Origin: Piscibacillus sp052246295
GTDB taxonomy: Bacteria > Bacillota > Bacilli > Bacillales > Alkalibacillaceae
Length of the DNA stretch: 64,000 nucleotides
Direction: 5' to 3' (one strand)
Assembly: GCA_052246295.1 (NCBI GenBank)
Contig: JBQQCO010000014.1
The notes beneath the pieces were generated by a model. The model was not told where the DNA came from, ran no database searches, and saw only the letters and a list, made by a program, of their open reading frames with translations. Positions 41,613 through 49,977 of this stretch are shown one piece after another. The translations under genes and the position numbers were made by a program. The first letter of the stretch is position 1; every line of letters begins with the position of its first letter.

Positions 41613-42641
41613 TTGGAGTGGAAAACCTTGAAAAAAATTGCAGGAAGTCGAGTCATCAAAACAGGGGTCGCCATTTTTATAACCGCATGGATTTGTGACA
41701 TGATAGGTTGGCCCCCTGTTTTTGCTGTTATTACAGCGATTGTTACCATCGAACCAACTGTGTCACAGTCCATTAAAAAAGGAATCGTTCGTTTTCCAGC
41801 ATCAGCGATCGGTTCTTTTTATGCTGTTTTATTTATTACCTTATTTGGTCATGCACCAATCACTTACGCTCTAGCAGCTGTTTTCACAATTATTACGACT
41901 TACCGCTTGAAATTATACGCAGGTCTCTTGGTGGCAACGCTGACTGCGGTGGCAATGATTGATGTCATTCATACTAATGTTTTTTTATCATTCTTTATTA
42001 GATTAGGTACTACGACAATAGGGTTAATCGTCTCAACATTAGTTAACCTCTTCGTCTTACCACCTGATTACACAAAAGATATTCAATCAAAATTAAAAGC
42101 GATCACACAACGGACAGGCGAAGCTGTTGAAATGACGTTTTGTCAGTACATATTAAATCGTGTTGACAAAGCCAAGTGTCAACACGAATTGGATCAACTT
42201 GACCAAGAAGTACATAAAATTGAATCCTTAATCGAGTTTCAGAAAGACGAATCAAAGTATCATCCACTAACGGTCGATGAACAAAAAGAATTTCAGCACG
42301 CCCAGCGCCAACTCGTGCGCGTAAAAATCATGATTTATCATATGGACAACATACTTAACACCCCACTGACAGAACTGCAATTGAGCGATAAAGAAAGAAG
42401 CAAGATTTTAGAATCAGTCCATGAACTTGCTTACGCCATGAAGACGCATACCCAATTCGATTTAGAACAACATCACCAGAAACTAAAAGATCTGATGGAA
42501 CTTTATTGGGAGGACAGTGACAAAATCCGTGATGGCAAGCAAGAATACCCAACCGCCTTCCCAGCAGAAATCATCGTGTTATATGAGTTAGTATCTATTT
42601 TTACGATTGTTGAAAACTACTATAAAGAAGAAGGCGTTTAA
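41613..42641 (+). CDS. Aromatic acid exporter (ArAE)-family membrane protein
   Basis: A protein of 342 residues: about six helices in the first 150 residues (TGVAIFITAWICDMIGWPPV, AVITAIVTIEPTVSQSIKKG, then GLLVATLTAVAMIDVIHT), followed by a cytoplasmic helical domain. That is the FUSC/ArAE layout. TTG start at 41613 after AAGGAGAG. Substrate unknown. It follows lytH by 48 bases. Confidence 0.85.
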   Translation: MEWKTLKKIAGSRVIKTGVAIFITAWICDMIGWPPVFAVITAIVTIEPTVSQSIKKGIVRFPASAIGSFYAVLFITLFGHAPITYALAAVFTIITTYRLKLYAGLLVATLTAVAMIDVIHTNVFLSFFIRLGTTTIGLIVSTLVNLFVLPPDYTKDIQSKLKAITQRTGEAVEMTFCQYILNRVDKAKCQHELDQLDQEVHKIESLIEFQKDESKYHPLTVDEQKEFQHAQRQLVRVKIMIYHMDNILNTPLTELQLSDKERSKILESVHELAYAMKTHTQFDLEQHHQKLKDLMELYWEDSDKIRDGKQEYPTAFPAEIIVLYELVSIFTIVENYYKEEGV

Positions 42642-42785
42642 TGTTTTATCGGCAAGTTTTCTGGATTTATCGGTAAGTTTTTGGATTTTATCGTCAAGTT
42701 TTTATGATTTATCGGCAGGTTTTCTAGATTTATCGTCAACTTTTTAAAATTTTTCGGCAGGTTTTCCGATTTTATCGGCAAGTTT
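42641..42785. repeat. 21-bp tandem repeat array H
   Basis: Seven units with TATCG or TTTCG at 42647, 42668, 42689, 42710, 42731, 42752 and 42773, all exactly 21 apart, core ATTTATCGGCAAGTTTTCTG. The unit is similar to array A (ATTTACCTGCAGGTTTTTTG). No terminator hairpin is visible between the exporter gene stop and the array, so this array may sit in the 3' end of both convergent transcripts. Confidence 0.93.
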
Positions 42786-44112
42786 AATTTTTAGTCCCAA
42801 CCAATTCAATTACAAACCTTGCTCCTCCTAATGATGACTGTTCAACTTTTATCGAGCCTTGTGATTGCTCAATGATTGTGCGAGCAATAGCAAGGCCTAA
42901 GCCTGTCTCCCCACCTTTTCCTTTCACAAATCGATTAAAAATATATGGGATTAAATCTTTTGGAATTCCATTACCATCATCTTCTATCACGATTTGACTA
43001 TCTTTAAAACTAACCTCCACTTTCGAATCTGCATGCCTAATTGCATTTACAGCTATATTCAGCACAGCTTGTAAAAACTTTTCATGATCCACATACAATC
43101 TAAATTCCTTGACTTGCTTCACACCAAAGTGAATACCTTCTTTTTCAGCTAATGGCAACATTCGATTATGAACCTCATTCAATAATGTTTTTGATTCGAT
43201 CCATTCTCGTTCATAAGGTAGTTCTTCGCTTTCAAGCTTAGCAAGCCAAATAATTTCGTTAATGATTTTCTTTAACCGATTAATTTCTTCAACCATCGTT
43301 TCAAGACCTTGATCACGCTCTTTGCCTTCAAACACGCCCTCTTTAATTCCTTCAGCATACCCTTGGATCGTCATCAGAGGTGTCTTCAGTTCATGACTTG
43401 CATTTTGGAAAAAGACTTGCTGTGATTGCATGTAATTTTTTAACTCATTAGCCATATCAAATAAACTCTGTTCAACTTCTTTTATCTCACCTGTAGCATT
43501 AACACGTTCTAAATCATCAAAACGTCTCTTCTCAACTTTCTTCAACTCATTCTTTAACATCGTTAATGGTTTAACTAAGCGATTCGTTAAGAAGTAACTT
43601 AGTAATATTGCAAGAGCACCTCCTATTAAGAACACAATTAATAGCCTGTTAAAAAAACTACTTTGAACAGCTTGTAAATCCCGTATAGGTGTTAATAATA
43701 TTAATTCCGTTCCACTATTATTCGGTTGCCTTACAATACGAGCCGTGACATATTTCTGAGACGTACCATCCCATAGTTCATCGGAATAATTGTTAAAATA
43801 ACCTTTTTCATAGAACTGACGGGTATTATCAACAGACATAGTTGAAAACAGAACCGTTTCCTCTGTTCTGTTATATAAAATCAACTCACCATCTTGTGAT
43901 TGTAAAAACTCTTGGAATTCGTTAACAGAACGAATTGACCCATACTCTCGATTTAATATATCGATTAAGATTTCACCTTTTTGCTTTAGCTGCGTTTCTT
44001 CTTTATCGATTAACATGTCCATAATTAGTGAATAGGTAACAAAGCCTGTTACTGTTAAAATAACGACCAAGAGTGTAGTAAAAGCTAAATTTAGCTGTGT
44101 ACGTAACCTCAT
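42784..44112 (-). CDS. cssS: Sensor histidine kinase CssS
   Basis: A protein of 442 residues: two membrane helices (residues 8-30 and about 155-177) enclose an extracellular sensor domain, then HAMP, HisKA with FFQNASHELKTPLMTIQGYA (phosphorylated His), and HATPase with NIAVNAIRHA, EDDGNGIP and GETGLGLAIA. Identity as the secretion-stress sensor CssS comes from the operon with cssR and the divergent htrB, the Bacillus arrangement. It begins right after the cssR stop. Confidence 0.9.
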   Translation of the reverse strand: MRLRTQLNLAFTTLLVVILTVTGFVTYSLIMDMLIDKEETQLKQKGEILIDILNREYGSIRSVNEFQEFLQSQDGELILYNRTEETVLFSTMSVDNTRQFYEKGYFNNYSDELWDGTSQKYVTARIVRQPNNSGTELILLTPIRDLQAVQSSFFNRLLIVFLIGGALAILLSYFLTNRLVKPLTMLKNELKKVEKRRFDDLERVNATGEIKEVEQSLFDMANELKNYMQSQQVFFQNASHELKTPLMTIQGYAEGIKEGVFEGKERDQGLETMVEEINRLKKIINEIIWLAKLESEELPYEREWIESKTLLNEVHNRMLPLAEKEGIHFGVKQVKEFRLYVDHEKFLQAVLNIAVNAIRHADSKVEVSFKDSQIVIEDDGNGIPKDLIPYIFNRFVKGKGGETGLGLAIARTIIEQSQGSIKVEQSSLGGARFVIELVGTKN

Positions 44113-44793
44113 TTAAGATCCCTCATCCATTTTTAAACGGTAGCCATACCCCCACACGGTCTCAAGTGGAATGTCAGGCATTTTTTTACGAAGGCGTTTT
44201 ACTAAATCATCAACGGCACGATCACTTCCAAAGTAATCATCGCCCCATACGTGTAATAACAACTCTTCGCGCGAATAGGCACGATTAGGGTATTCAGCGA
44301 AAAGCGTTAACATATCAAACTCTTTTGCCGTCAACTCTACTTCCTCATCATCCCAAAACACACGTCGCTCACGTTTGTCTAGTTTTAATGGACCAACTTG
44401 AATGGCATTATTAGGTTTTGGAGTACTTGGACGATCGACGCGTTTAAATAATCTTTTAACTCTTGCAACTAATTCACCTGGGCTGAAAGGCTTTGTTAAG
44501 TAATCATCTGAGCCTAATTCTAATCCTAAGATTTTATCTATATCTTCATCTTTTGCAGAAATGATGATAATCGGTACATCACTGTCTTCTCTGATCTTTT
44601 TACAAAAATCATACCCATCCATCCCTGGCAACATAATATCTAATATCCACATATCTGGTGGTTGTGACGTATGTAGACTCATTGCATCTTCTGCTGTATC
44701 AAACACGATTGTATCAAAATTTGATTTCTTTAAATAAGCAGATACGATTTGCTGAATATGCGGATCATCTTCTACAATTGCAATTCGCTTCAT
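44113..44793 (-). CDS. cssR: Response regulator CssR
   Basis: A protein of 226 residues. Receiver domain with phospho-acceptor Asp in DMWILDIMLPGMDGYDFCKK, switch residues IIISAKDED and SDDYLTKPFSPGE; C-terminal OmpR-type winged helix (TAKEFDMLTLFAEYPNRAYS, VDDLVKRLRKKM). GGAGG lies 8 bases before the ATG at 44793. It should activate the divergent htrB and its own operon under secretion stress. Confidence 0.92.
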   Translation of the reverse strand: MKRIAIVEDDPHIQQIVSAYLKKSNFDTIVFDTAEDAMSLHTSQPPDMWILDIMLPGMDGYDFCKKIREDSDVPIIIISAKDEDIDKILGLELGSDDYLTKPFSPGELVARVKRLFKRVDRPSTPKPNNAIQVGPLKLDKRERRVFWDDEEVELTAKEFDMLTLFAEYPNRAYSREELLLHVWGDDYFGSDRAVDDLVKRLRKKMPDIPLETVWGYGYRLKMDEGS

Positions 44794-44953
44794 ATTACGC
44801 ACCTCCATTACTTCTATACCCTATGTTACAACTATTTTATATAAATTGAGAAATCACCTGTTAAATTACACACTTTTTATATATTTTCATTAAATGATTG
44901 CCACAAAAACGATCCATAATATTAATTGAAAATAAAATGATGAGGTGATCAAT

Positions 44954-46141
44954 ATGGAACAAAACTATAACGATTTCAAAACACAACACCAAGAATCAAC
45001 TGCTCATCAGAAAAAAGGAACTGGTCAAATCTTAGCAGCCGGCATCTTAGGTGGTCTCGTTGCTACGGTTTTAATAGCTTTCCTACTATCTAGTAATATA
45101 TTAACAAGTGCATCCAATGAAGAGCCAACACCTACCCAGGAGGCTGCGGAAATTTCAGATCAAATTTTTGATGATGCCTCCTTATCTGCAGATCTCAATG
45201 AACTTTCTAAATCTATTGTAGGGGTTGTCAACATTCAAAGGCAAAATGTGTTTGACCAAGGTTCAGATGCAGGAACTGGTTCAGGAATAGTTTATAAAAA
45301 AGACGGAGACTCAGCCTATGTTGTAACGAACCAACACGTCATCGATGGTGCGAAAAGTGTTGAAGTCGCACTTAATCAAGAAGAGCGTGTAGAGGCTGAA
45401 GTGATTGGTGAAGACCCATTAACAGATTTGGCTGTATTAAAGATTGATGGGAAACACATCGATACAGTGGCCAAATTAGGTAGTTCAGAAGATTCCATGG
45501 TTGGTGACACTGTTGTTGCCATTGGTAACCCACTAGGATTAGAGTTTTCTAATTCTGTTACAAAAGGCATAATTAGTGGTAAAAACCGATCATTAAGTGT
45601 CGATACGAATGGTGACAGACAGCCAGATTGGGTAACGGATGTTATTCAAACAGATGCAGCCATCAACCCCGGCAACAGTGGTGGCGCATTAGTCAATGCC
45701 AAAGGTGAAGTCATTGGTATTAACTCTATGAAAATAGCCCAACAGCAAGTTGAAGGCATGGGCTTTGCAATTCCAATTGAGCAAGCTCAGAAAATTATAT
45801 CTGATATTGAGGAACACGGTGAAGTCAAACGTCCATTAGTTGGAATCAGTGTTGTTAAAATGAATGAGGTGCCACAACCTTATACACAAAACATTAATGT
45901 TCCTGAAGATGTTAAAGAAGGGATTGTCGTAGCTCAAGTGGAAAGTGGTTCACCAGCTGATGAAGCAGGCTTGCAGCAGTATGATGTCATTACCAAAATT
46001 AATAATCAAGAGATTAAGAACTTAATGGATTTAAAAGTGTATCTCTATAATGAAGTAGAGTTAGGTGATGAAGTGGAATTGACTTATTATCGTGATGGTA
46101 AGAAACAAACGACGACAATTTCTCTCGACCAAACAATTTAA
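44954..46141 (+). CDS. htrB: HtrB-type membrane-anchored serine protease (HtrA family)
   Basis: A protein of 395 residues: transmembrane helix (residues 26-48, ILAAGILGGLVATVLIAFLL), trypsin-like domain with the triad in VTNQHVIDGA (His), LTDLAVLKID (Asp) and INPGNSGGALVN (Ser), and one C-terminal PDZ domain (AQVESGSPADEAGLQQYDVI). It degrades or refolds misfolded exported proteins. ATG at 44954 is 8 bases after GAGG; the frame is open from 44945. Its place opposite cssRS fits B. subtilis HtrB. Confidence 0.93.
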   Translation: MEQNYNDFKTQHQESTAHQKKGTGQILAAGILGGLVATVLIAFLLSSNILTSASNEEPTPTQEAAEISDQIFDDASLSADLNELSKSIVGVVNIQRQNVFDQGSDAGTGSGIVYKKDGDSAYVVTNQHVIDGAKSVEVALNQEERVEAEVIGEDPLTDLAVLKIDGKHIDTVAKLGSSEDSMVGDTVVAIGNPLGLEFSNSVTKGIISGKNRSLSVDTNGDRQPDWVTDVIQTDAAINPGNSGGALVNAKGEVIGINSMKIAQQQVEGMGFAIPIEQAQKIISDIEEHGEVKRPLVGISVVKMNEVPQPYTQNINVPEDVKEGIVVAQVESGSPADEAGLQQYDVITKINNQEIKNLMDLKVYLYNEVELGDEVELTYYRDGKKQTTTISLDQTI

Positions 46142-46161
46142 CAAGTAATAGATTTTAAACA

Positions 46162-46243
46162 AAACCGCTGGATGGTGGTGACCCCCAAGAGTTAGATTTT
46201 TCACTCTAACTCTTGAGGGCAGTACCGATACCCAGCGGTTTTT
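46162..46243 (+). terminator. Double-stem terminator after htrB
   Basis: An outer stem AAACCGCTGG/CCAGCGGTTT (46162-46171 with 46232-46241) encloses a second long stem in which CAAGAGTTAGA pairs with TCTAACTCTTG (46186-46196 with 46205-46215); TTTTTG follows. About 80 bases, more elaborate than the others here. Confidence 0.88.
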
Positions 46244-46255
46244 GTGTGAAAGGGA

Positions 46256-46340
46256 TGATTTTACTAGACAATATTTGAGTTTTACTAGACAATTTCGCGA
46301 TATTACTAGAAAATTTTTTCAATACTAGACAAATCATGTT
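46256..46340. repeat. Short 21-bp array I
   Basis: TACTAGACAA cores at 46262, 46283 and 46304 (21 apart) and a fourth at 46323 (19 apart). It begins about 15 bases past the htrB terminator. Otherwise the gap to aceA holds nothing I can name. Confidence 0.75.
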
Positions 46341-46390
46341 TTTGTATAGCAGAAAAAATCACAAGTGGCCGTTCATCCATGCATTGCAGT

Positions 46391-47662
46391 TCAAAACTGC
46401 TCCGCTTCTGTTGATCCTGCTAATGCCACAGTTGATGATGTGCCTCCTGAGATGACTTGTGATACTTCATCGAAATAACCTGTACCGACTTCGCGTTGGT
46501 GGCGTGTTGCTGTGTAGCCATCTTTTTCACTCGCAAACTCAGCTTGCTGCAACTCTGAATAAGCCGCCATACCTTGATCGCGATAATTACTAGCCAGTTC
46601 AAACATGCTGTGGTTTAATGCGTGGAAACCAGCTAATGTGACGAACTGGAATTTGTATCCCATCCGACCTAACTCTTTTTGGAACTCTTTTATTTCAGCA
46701 TCAGATAATTTGCGTTTCCAATTAAATGATGGTGAGCAGTTGTAAGCTAATAATTTTCCTGGGTATTTTTCATGGATTGCATCTGCGAATCGTTGTGCTT
46801 CCTCTAAGTTTGGTTCAGCCGTTTCACACCAGACTAAATCCGCATGAGGTGCATATGCTAAACCGCGCGCAATAGCTTGATCCAACCCTGCTTTTGTTCG
46901 ATAAAACCCTTCTGCCGTTCGCTCCCCTGTAATAAACGGTTCATCGTAAGGATCAATGTCACTTGTGATTAAGTCAGCTGCATTCGCATCTGTACGTGCG
47001 ATGATTAATGTTGGCGTTCCCATAACATCTGCTGCTAAACGAGCTGAGATTAAATTTCGGACAGCCGTTTGAGTCGGCAATAAAACTTTACCACCCATGT
47101 GACCACATTTTTTCTCTGAGGCTAATTGATCCTCAAAGTGTACAGCTGATGCGCCAGCTTCAATCATCCCTTTCATAAGCTCGAAAACGTTTAGCTGACC
47201 ACCAAAACCAGCTTCAGCATCTGCTACAATTGGCGCAAACCAATCAACCGAATCATCACCCTCCGCATGGTGTATTTGATCGGCACGTTGCAAAGCTTGA
47301 TTAATCCGTTTCACCACACTCGGTACACTGTTGGCTGGATACAAGCTTTGATCCGGATACATATGTCCTGATAAGTTTGCATCTGCTGCAACCTGCCACC
47401 CACTTAAGTAAATAGCTTTCAAACCTGCTTTAACCTGTTGCACTGCTTGATTCCCTGTTAACGCTCCAAGCGAGTGAACGTAATCTTCTTCATGAAGTAA
47501 TTTCCAAAGTTTTTCAGCTCCACGAGTCGCTAATGTGTAATCAATATCAATCGAACCTTTTAGACGTTCGACATCTTCAGGTGAGTATGGACGCTCAACT
47601 CCTACCCATCTCTCATTCGTCTCCCAATCATTTCTTAACTGTTCTACTCGATTAACGTTCAT
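46391..47662 (-). CDS. aceA: Isocitrate lyase
   Basis: A protein of 423 residues. The active-site signature KKCGHMGGKVL (catalytic Cys), metal-binding VADAEAGFGG, HFEDQLASEKKCG and late NCSPSFNWKRKL are diagnostic. It splits isocitrate to glyoxylate and succinate, enabling growth on acetate or fatty acids. The start overlaps aceB by 11 bases. AAGGGGG precedes the ATG. Confidence 0.97.
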   Translation of the reverse strand: MNVNRVEQLRNDWETNERWVGVERPYSPEDVERLKGSIDIDYTLATRGAEKLWKLLHEEDYVHSLGALTGNQAVQQVKAGLKAIYLSGWQVAADANLSGHMYPDQSLYPANSVPSVVKRINQALQRADQIHHAEGDDSVDWFAPIVADAEAGFGGQLNVFELMKGMIEAGASAVHFEDQLASEKKCGHMGGKVLLPTQTAVRNLISARLAADVMGTPTLIIARTDANAADLITSDIDPYDEPFITGERTAEGFYRTKAGLDQAIARGLAYAPHADLVWCETAEPNLEEAQRFADAIHEKYPGKLLAYNCSPSFNWKRKLSDAEIKEFQKELGRMGYKFQFVTLAGFHALNHSMFELASNYRDQGMAAYSELQQAEFASEKDGYTATRHQREVGTGYFDEVSQVISGGTSSTVALAGSTEAEQF

Positions 47663-49223
47663 TTGTTTTTCCCCCTTGAATTAATAATTGGTATGCTGGA
47701 ATCGTTAAAAAATCTTCAAACTCTTCTGATGTCACTAAGTCTATAAACAACTGACAAGCTTCTGGGTAATTCTTTTTTAATTCTTCCGGAAGTAAAGATT
47801 CAACTAATTCGAGGTTAATCTTCCTTCCATCATCCAAATGCGCACCGTGTTGAAGCCACTGCCAAACTTGTGCTCGTGAGATTTCAGCCGTTGCGGCATC
47901 TTCCATTAAATTATTTAATGGAACAGCTCCACGCCCCCCTAACCAGGCGGCAATGTACTGAATTCCAACAACAATATTGGTCGTTAACCCTTGTTCCGTA
48001 ATCTTGCCATCAGGTACTTCTAATAAATCTTTCGCCGTAATATGAAGATCATCACGTTGACGACTAATTTGATTAGTTCCGTCCATAAACTTTGTGAAAA
48101 CATCCATCACTAAATTGACCATCCCTGGATGAGCCACCCACGTACCATCATGACCATCCCTAACTTCGCGTTCTTTATCTTTTTGCACTTTATCGAAGGC
48201 TGCTTCGTTTGCCTCTGGATCATTTTTTACTGGAATCTGAGCTGCCATGCCTCCAATCGCAGGAGCTTGACGCTTATGACAAGTTTTAATCGCTAATAAA
48301 GAGTACGCTCTCATAAATGGCGTCTCCATCGTGACCGTTGCTCGATCTGGAAGAACATATTTAGGGTCATGATGGAAATTTTTAATATAACTAAAAATAT
48401 AGTCCCAACGTCCACAATTTAAGCCGGCAGAGTGTTCACGTAATTCAAACAAAATTTCATCCATCTCAAACGCAGCTGTAATTGTTTCGATTAATACAGT
48501 TGCTTTAATCGTCCCTTCAGGAATACCTAAGTAATCTTGAGCAAATACAAACACATCATTCCATAAGCGAGCTTCACGATGATTTTCTAATTTCGGTAAA
48601 TAAAAGTATGGTCCTGTACCTTGGTTAATTAGTTCTTTAGCGTTATGGAAAAAATATAGTCCAAAATCTACTAAACTAGCTGACATTGGTTCTTCATCGA
48701 CGATTAAATGCTGTTCATCTAAGTGCCACCCTCTTGGTCTAACTATTAAAACTGCTGGATCTTCATTTAACTTATATTCTTTTCCATTATCACCCGTAAA
48801 ATCAATCTGCTTCCGAATCGCATCTCTAAGATTGATTTGACCGTTCATCATGTTTTCGAACGTTGGGGACGAAGCATCCTCAAAGTCTGCCATGAACGTT
48901 TTTGCACCAGAGTTAAGCGCATTAATAATCATTTTCCGATCTACTGGCCCTGTAATCTCTACTCGTCGATCAAGTAAATCATCGGGTAATGGTGCAACCG
49001 TCCAATCTCCCATTCGAATATCTTCTGTTTCATCCAGAAAATCTAACTGTTTCCCGTTTTGTAATTCTTCGGTCTGTACTTGGCGTTCTTTTAATAAATG
49101 CTGGCGCGTGTCATCGAATCGATGGTGTAGTTCGTATAAGAAATCCAGAGCTTCTTTAGTTAGAACTTCTTCTAATTGATCGACTTGCTTTGTTACTTCA
49201 ATCCGCTTTACATTTTCTATCAA
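47652..49223 (-). CDS. aceB: Malate synthase A
   Basis: A protein of 523 residues, typical of malate synthase A. Conserved blocks are DFLDETEDIRMGDWTVAP, MADFEDASSPTFENMMNGQ, the active-site segment VLIETITAAFEMDEIL and GLNCGRWDYIFS, and AAQIPVKNDPEANEAAF. It condenses glyoxylate with acetyl-CoA. TTG start at 49223, 8 bases after AGGAGG. A palindromic motif lies immediately upstream of the site. Confidence 0.96.
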   Translation of the reverse strand: MIENVKRIEVTKQVDQLEEVLTKEALDFLYELHHRFDDTRQHLLKERQVQTEELQNGKQLDFLDETEDIRMGDWTVAPLPDDLLDRRVEITGPVDRKMIINALNSGAKTFMADFEDASSPTFENMMNGQINLRDAIRKQIDFTGDNGKEYKLNEDPAVLIVRPRGWHLDEQHLIVDEEPMSASLVDFGLYFFHNAKELINQGTGPYFYLPKLENHREARLWNDVFVFAQDYLGIPEGTIKATVLIETITAAFEMDEILFELREHSAGLNCGRWDYIFSYIKNFHHDPKYVLPDRATVTMETPFMRAYSLLAIKTCHKRQAPAIGGMAAQIPVKNDPEANEAAFDKVQKDKEREVRDGHDGTWVAHPGMVNLVMDVFTKFMDGTNQISRQRDDLHITAKDLLEVPDGKITEQGLTTNIVVGIQYIAAWLGGRGAVPLNNLMEDAATAEISRAQVWQWLQHGAHLDDGRKINLELVESLLPEELKKNYPEACQLFIDLVTSEEFEDFLTIPAYQLLIQGGKTNER

Positions 49224-49239
49224 GATCTAAACCTCCTAC

Positions 49240-49251
49240 TGTTATAAAACA
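49240..49251. promoter_or_regulatory. Operator-like palindrome, copy 1 (aceB leader)
   Basis: TGTTATAAAACA, one of three TGTTATAWAACA palindromes around the ace operon, directly upstream of the aceB ribosome site. Confidence 0.5.
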
Positions 49252-49261
49252 TATAATTTTA

Positions 49262-49282
49262 ATAACAATTGTTATATAACAA
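49262..49282. promoter_or_regulatory. Operator-like palindromes, copy 2 (overlapping pair)
   Basis: ATAACAATTGTTAT (49262-49275) and TTGTTATATAACAA (49269-49282) are two perfect 14-bp palindromes sharing seven bases, built on the same TGTTATAWAACA theme. Confidence 0.5.
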
Positions 49283-49295
49283 CATCTACAAAAAA

Positions 49296-49388
49296 TTAGT
49301 CTTCCTTCTTCGAAAGACAATACTCACATTCTAAAAGAACCACACTCTCATCAACAGGTTTACCACACTCTTGGCAAATGTGTTTCAT
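49296..49388 (-). CDS. 30-residue zinc-ribbon-like mini-protein ahead of aceB
   Basis: MKHICQECGKPVDESVVL, then LECEYCLSKKED: two CxxC knuckles 15 residues apart, enough for one zinc ion. AGAAAGGGG lies 8 bases before the ATG. It recalls the YhfH-type small Bacillus proteins, though shorter. It is 72 bases upstream of aceB on the same strand and downstream of the likely ace promoter, so it would be the first gene of the operon. Confidence 0.7.
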   Translation of the reverse strand: MKHICQECGKPVDESVVLLECEYCLSKKED

Positions 49389-49433
49389 AAATTATACCCC
49401 TTTCTGTTACAATACAAGTTTTATTTTGTTGTT

Positions 49434-49447
49434 CTGTTATAAAACAG
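49434..49447. promoter_or_regulatory. Operator-like palindrome, copy 3 (at the promoter)
   Basis: CTGTTATAAAACAG overlaps the -10 box and expected start of transcription of the promoter at 49446-49474, a position suited to repression. Confidence 0.55.
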
Positions 49448-49474
49448 TTTATGTGTAAATTCAGAAAAATGCAA
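49446..49474 (-). promoter_or_regulatory. Probable promoter of the mini-protein-aceB-aceA operon
   Basis: On the minus strand TTGCAT (49469-49474), 17 bases, TAAACT (49446-49451). The start of transcription falls inside the palindrome at 49434-49447. Confidence 0.6.
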
Positions 49475-49570
49475 CACCTTTTTTAAGATTTTTTCTTGAA
49501 TTGTTAATTCATGCCCGTCTCTAATAGCTTTCTCAATTCAAAACGGTACTTTTTTACTATGCAGCATATT

Positions 49571-49795
49571 GATTATGAACGAGTTTCTCTTTTTTATGAA
49601 CGAGTTTCTCTCTTTTATGAACGAGTTTCTCTCTTTTATGAACGAGTTTCTCTTTTTTATGAACGAGTTTCTCTCTTTTATGAACGGGTTTCTCTCACTT
49701 ATGAACGGGTTTCTCTCTTTTATGAACGAGTTTCTCTCTTTTATGAACGGGTTTCTCTCTGTATGAACGTATTTCAATCACTTATGAACGTAACA
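49571..49795. repeat. 21-bp tandem repeat array J
   Basis: Eleven units with ATGAACG at 49575, 49596, 49617, 49638, 49659, 49680, 49701, 49722, 49743, 49763 and 49784; all steps are 21 except one of 20. Unit TTATGAACGAGTTTCTCTCT, alternating ACGAGTTT and ACGGGTTT. The first 14 bases equal the core of array C read on its minus strand. It lies about 40 bases past the metS terminator. Confidence 0.95.
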
Positions 49796-49828
49796 CTCAT
49801 GCCCTAACAGTTTTATCTCCACTAAAAA

Positions 49829-49862
49829 CAAAAAAAGTGAGCAGATCGCAATCTGCTCACTT
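49829..49862 (-). terminator. Terminator after the NSS transporter genes
   Basis: AAGTGAGCAGAT pairs perfectly with ATCTGCTCACTT (49835-49846 with 49851-49862), then TTTTTTG on the minus strand. Confidence 0.93.
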
Positions 49863-49872
49863 CTACTATCAT

Positions 49873-49977
49873 TTAATTATTTTTAGAACGTTTAACAGCT
49901 GTAACAATACTTGCTGCTAAGCCTCCCCAGATAATTACCATACCAATGATCATAACGACAATCGCTTCTAATGTCAT
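49873..49977 (-). CDS. MetS-like small subunit of the NSS transporter
   Basis: A protein of 34 residues: MTLEAIVVMIIGMVIIWGGL, then AASIVTAVKRSKNN. One transmembrane helix with the IWGGLAAS motif typical of MetS-type small subunits that accompany bacterial NSS transporters (MetPS of corynebacteria is the model). The ATG overlaps the transporter stop as ATGA, so it is translationally coupled, and a terminator follows. Confidence 0.85.
   Translation of the reverse strand: MTLEAIVVMIIGMVIIWGGLAASIVTAVKRSKNN

Noticed and set aside
44809..44944. CssR binding boxes between cssR and htrB
   Set aside because: The region has several TTTTCAT/ATGAAAA-like stretches, but it is so AT-rich that I cannot separate them from background; control by CssR is known from Bacillus only.
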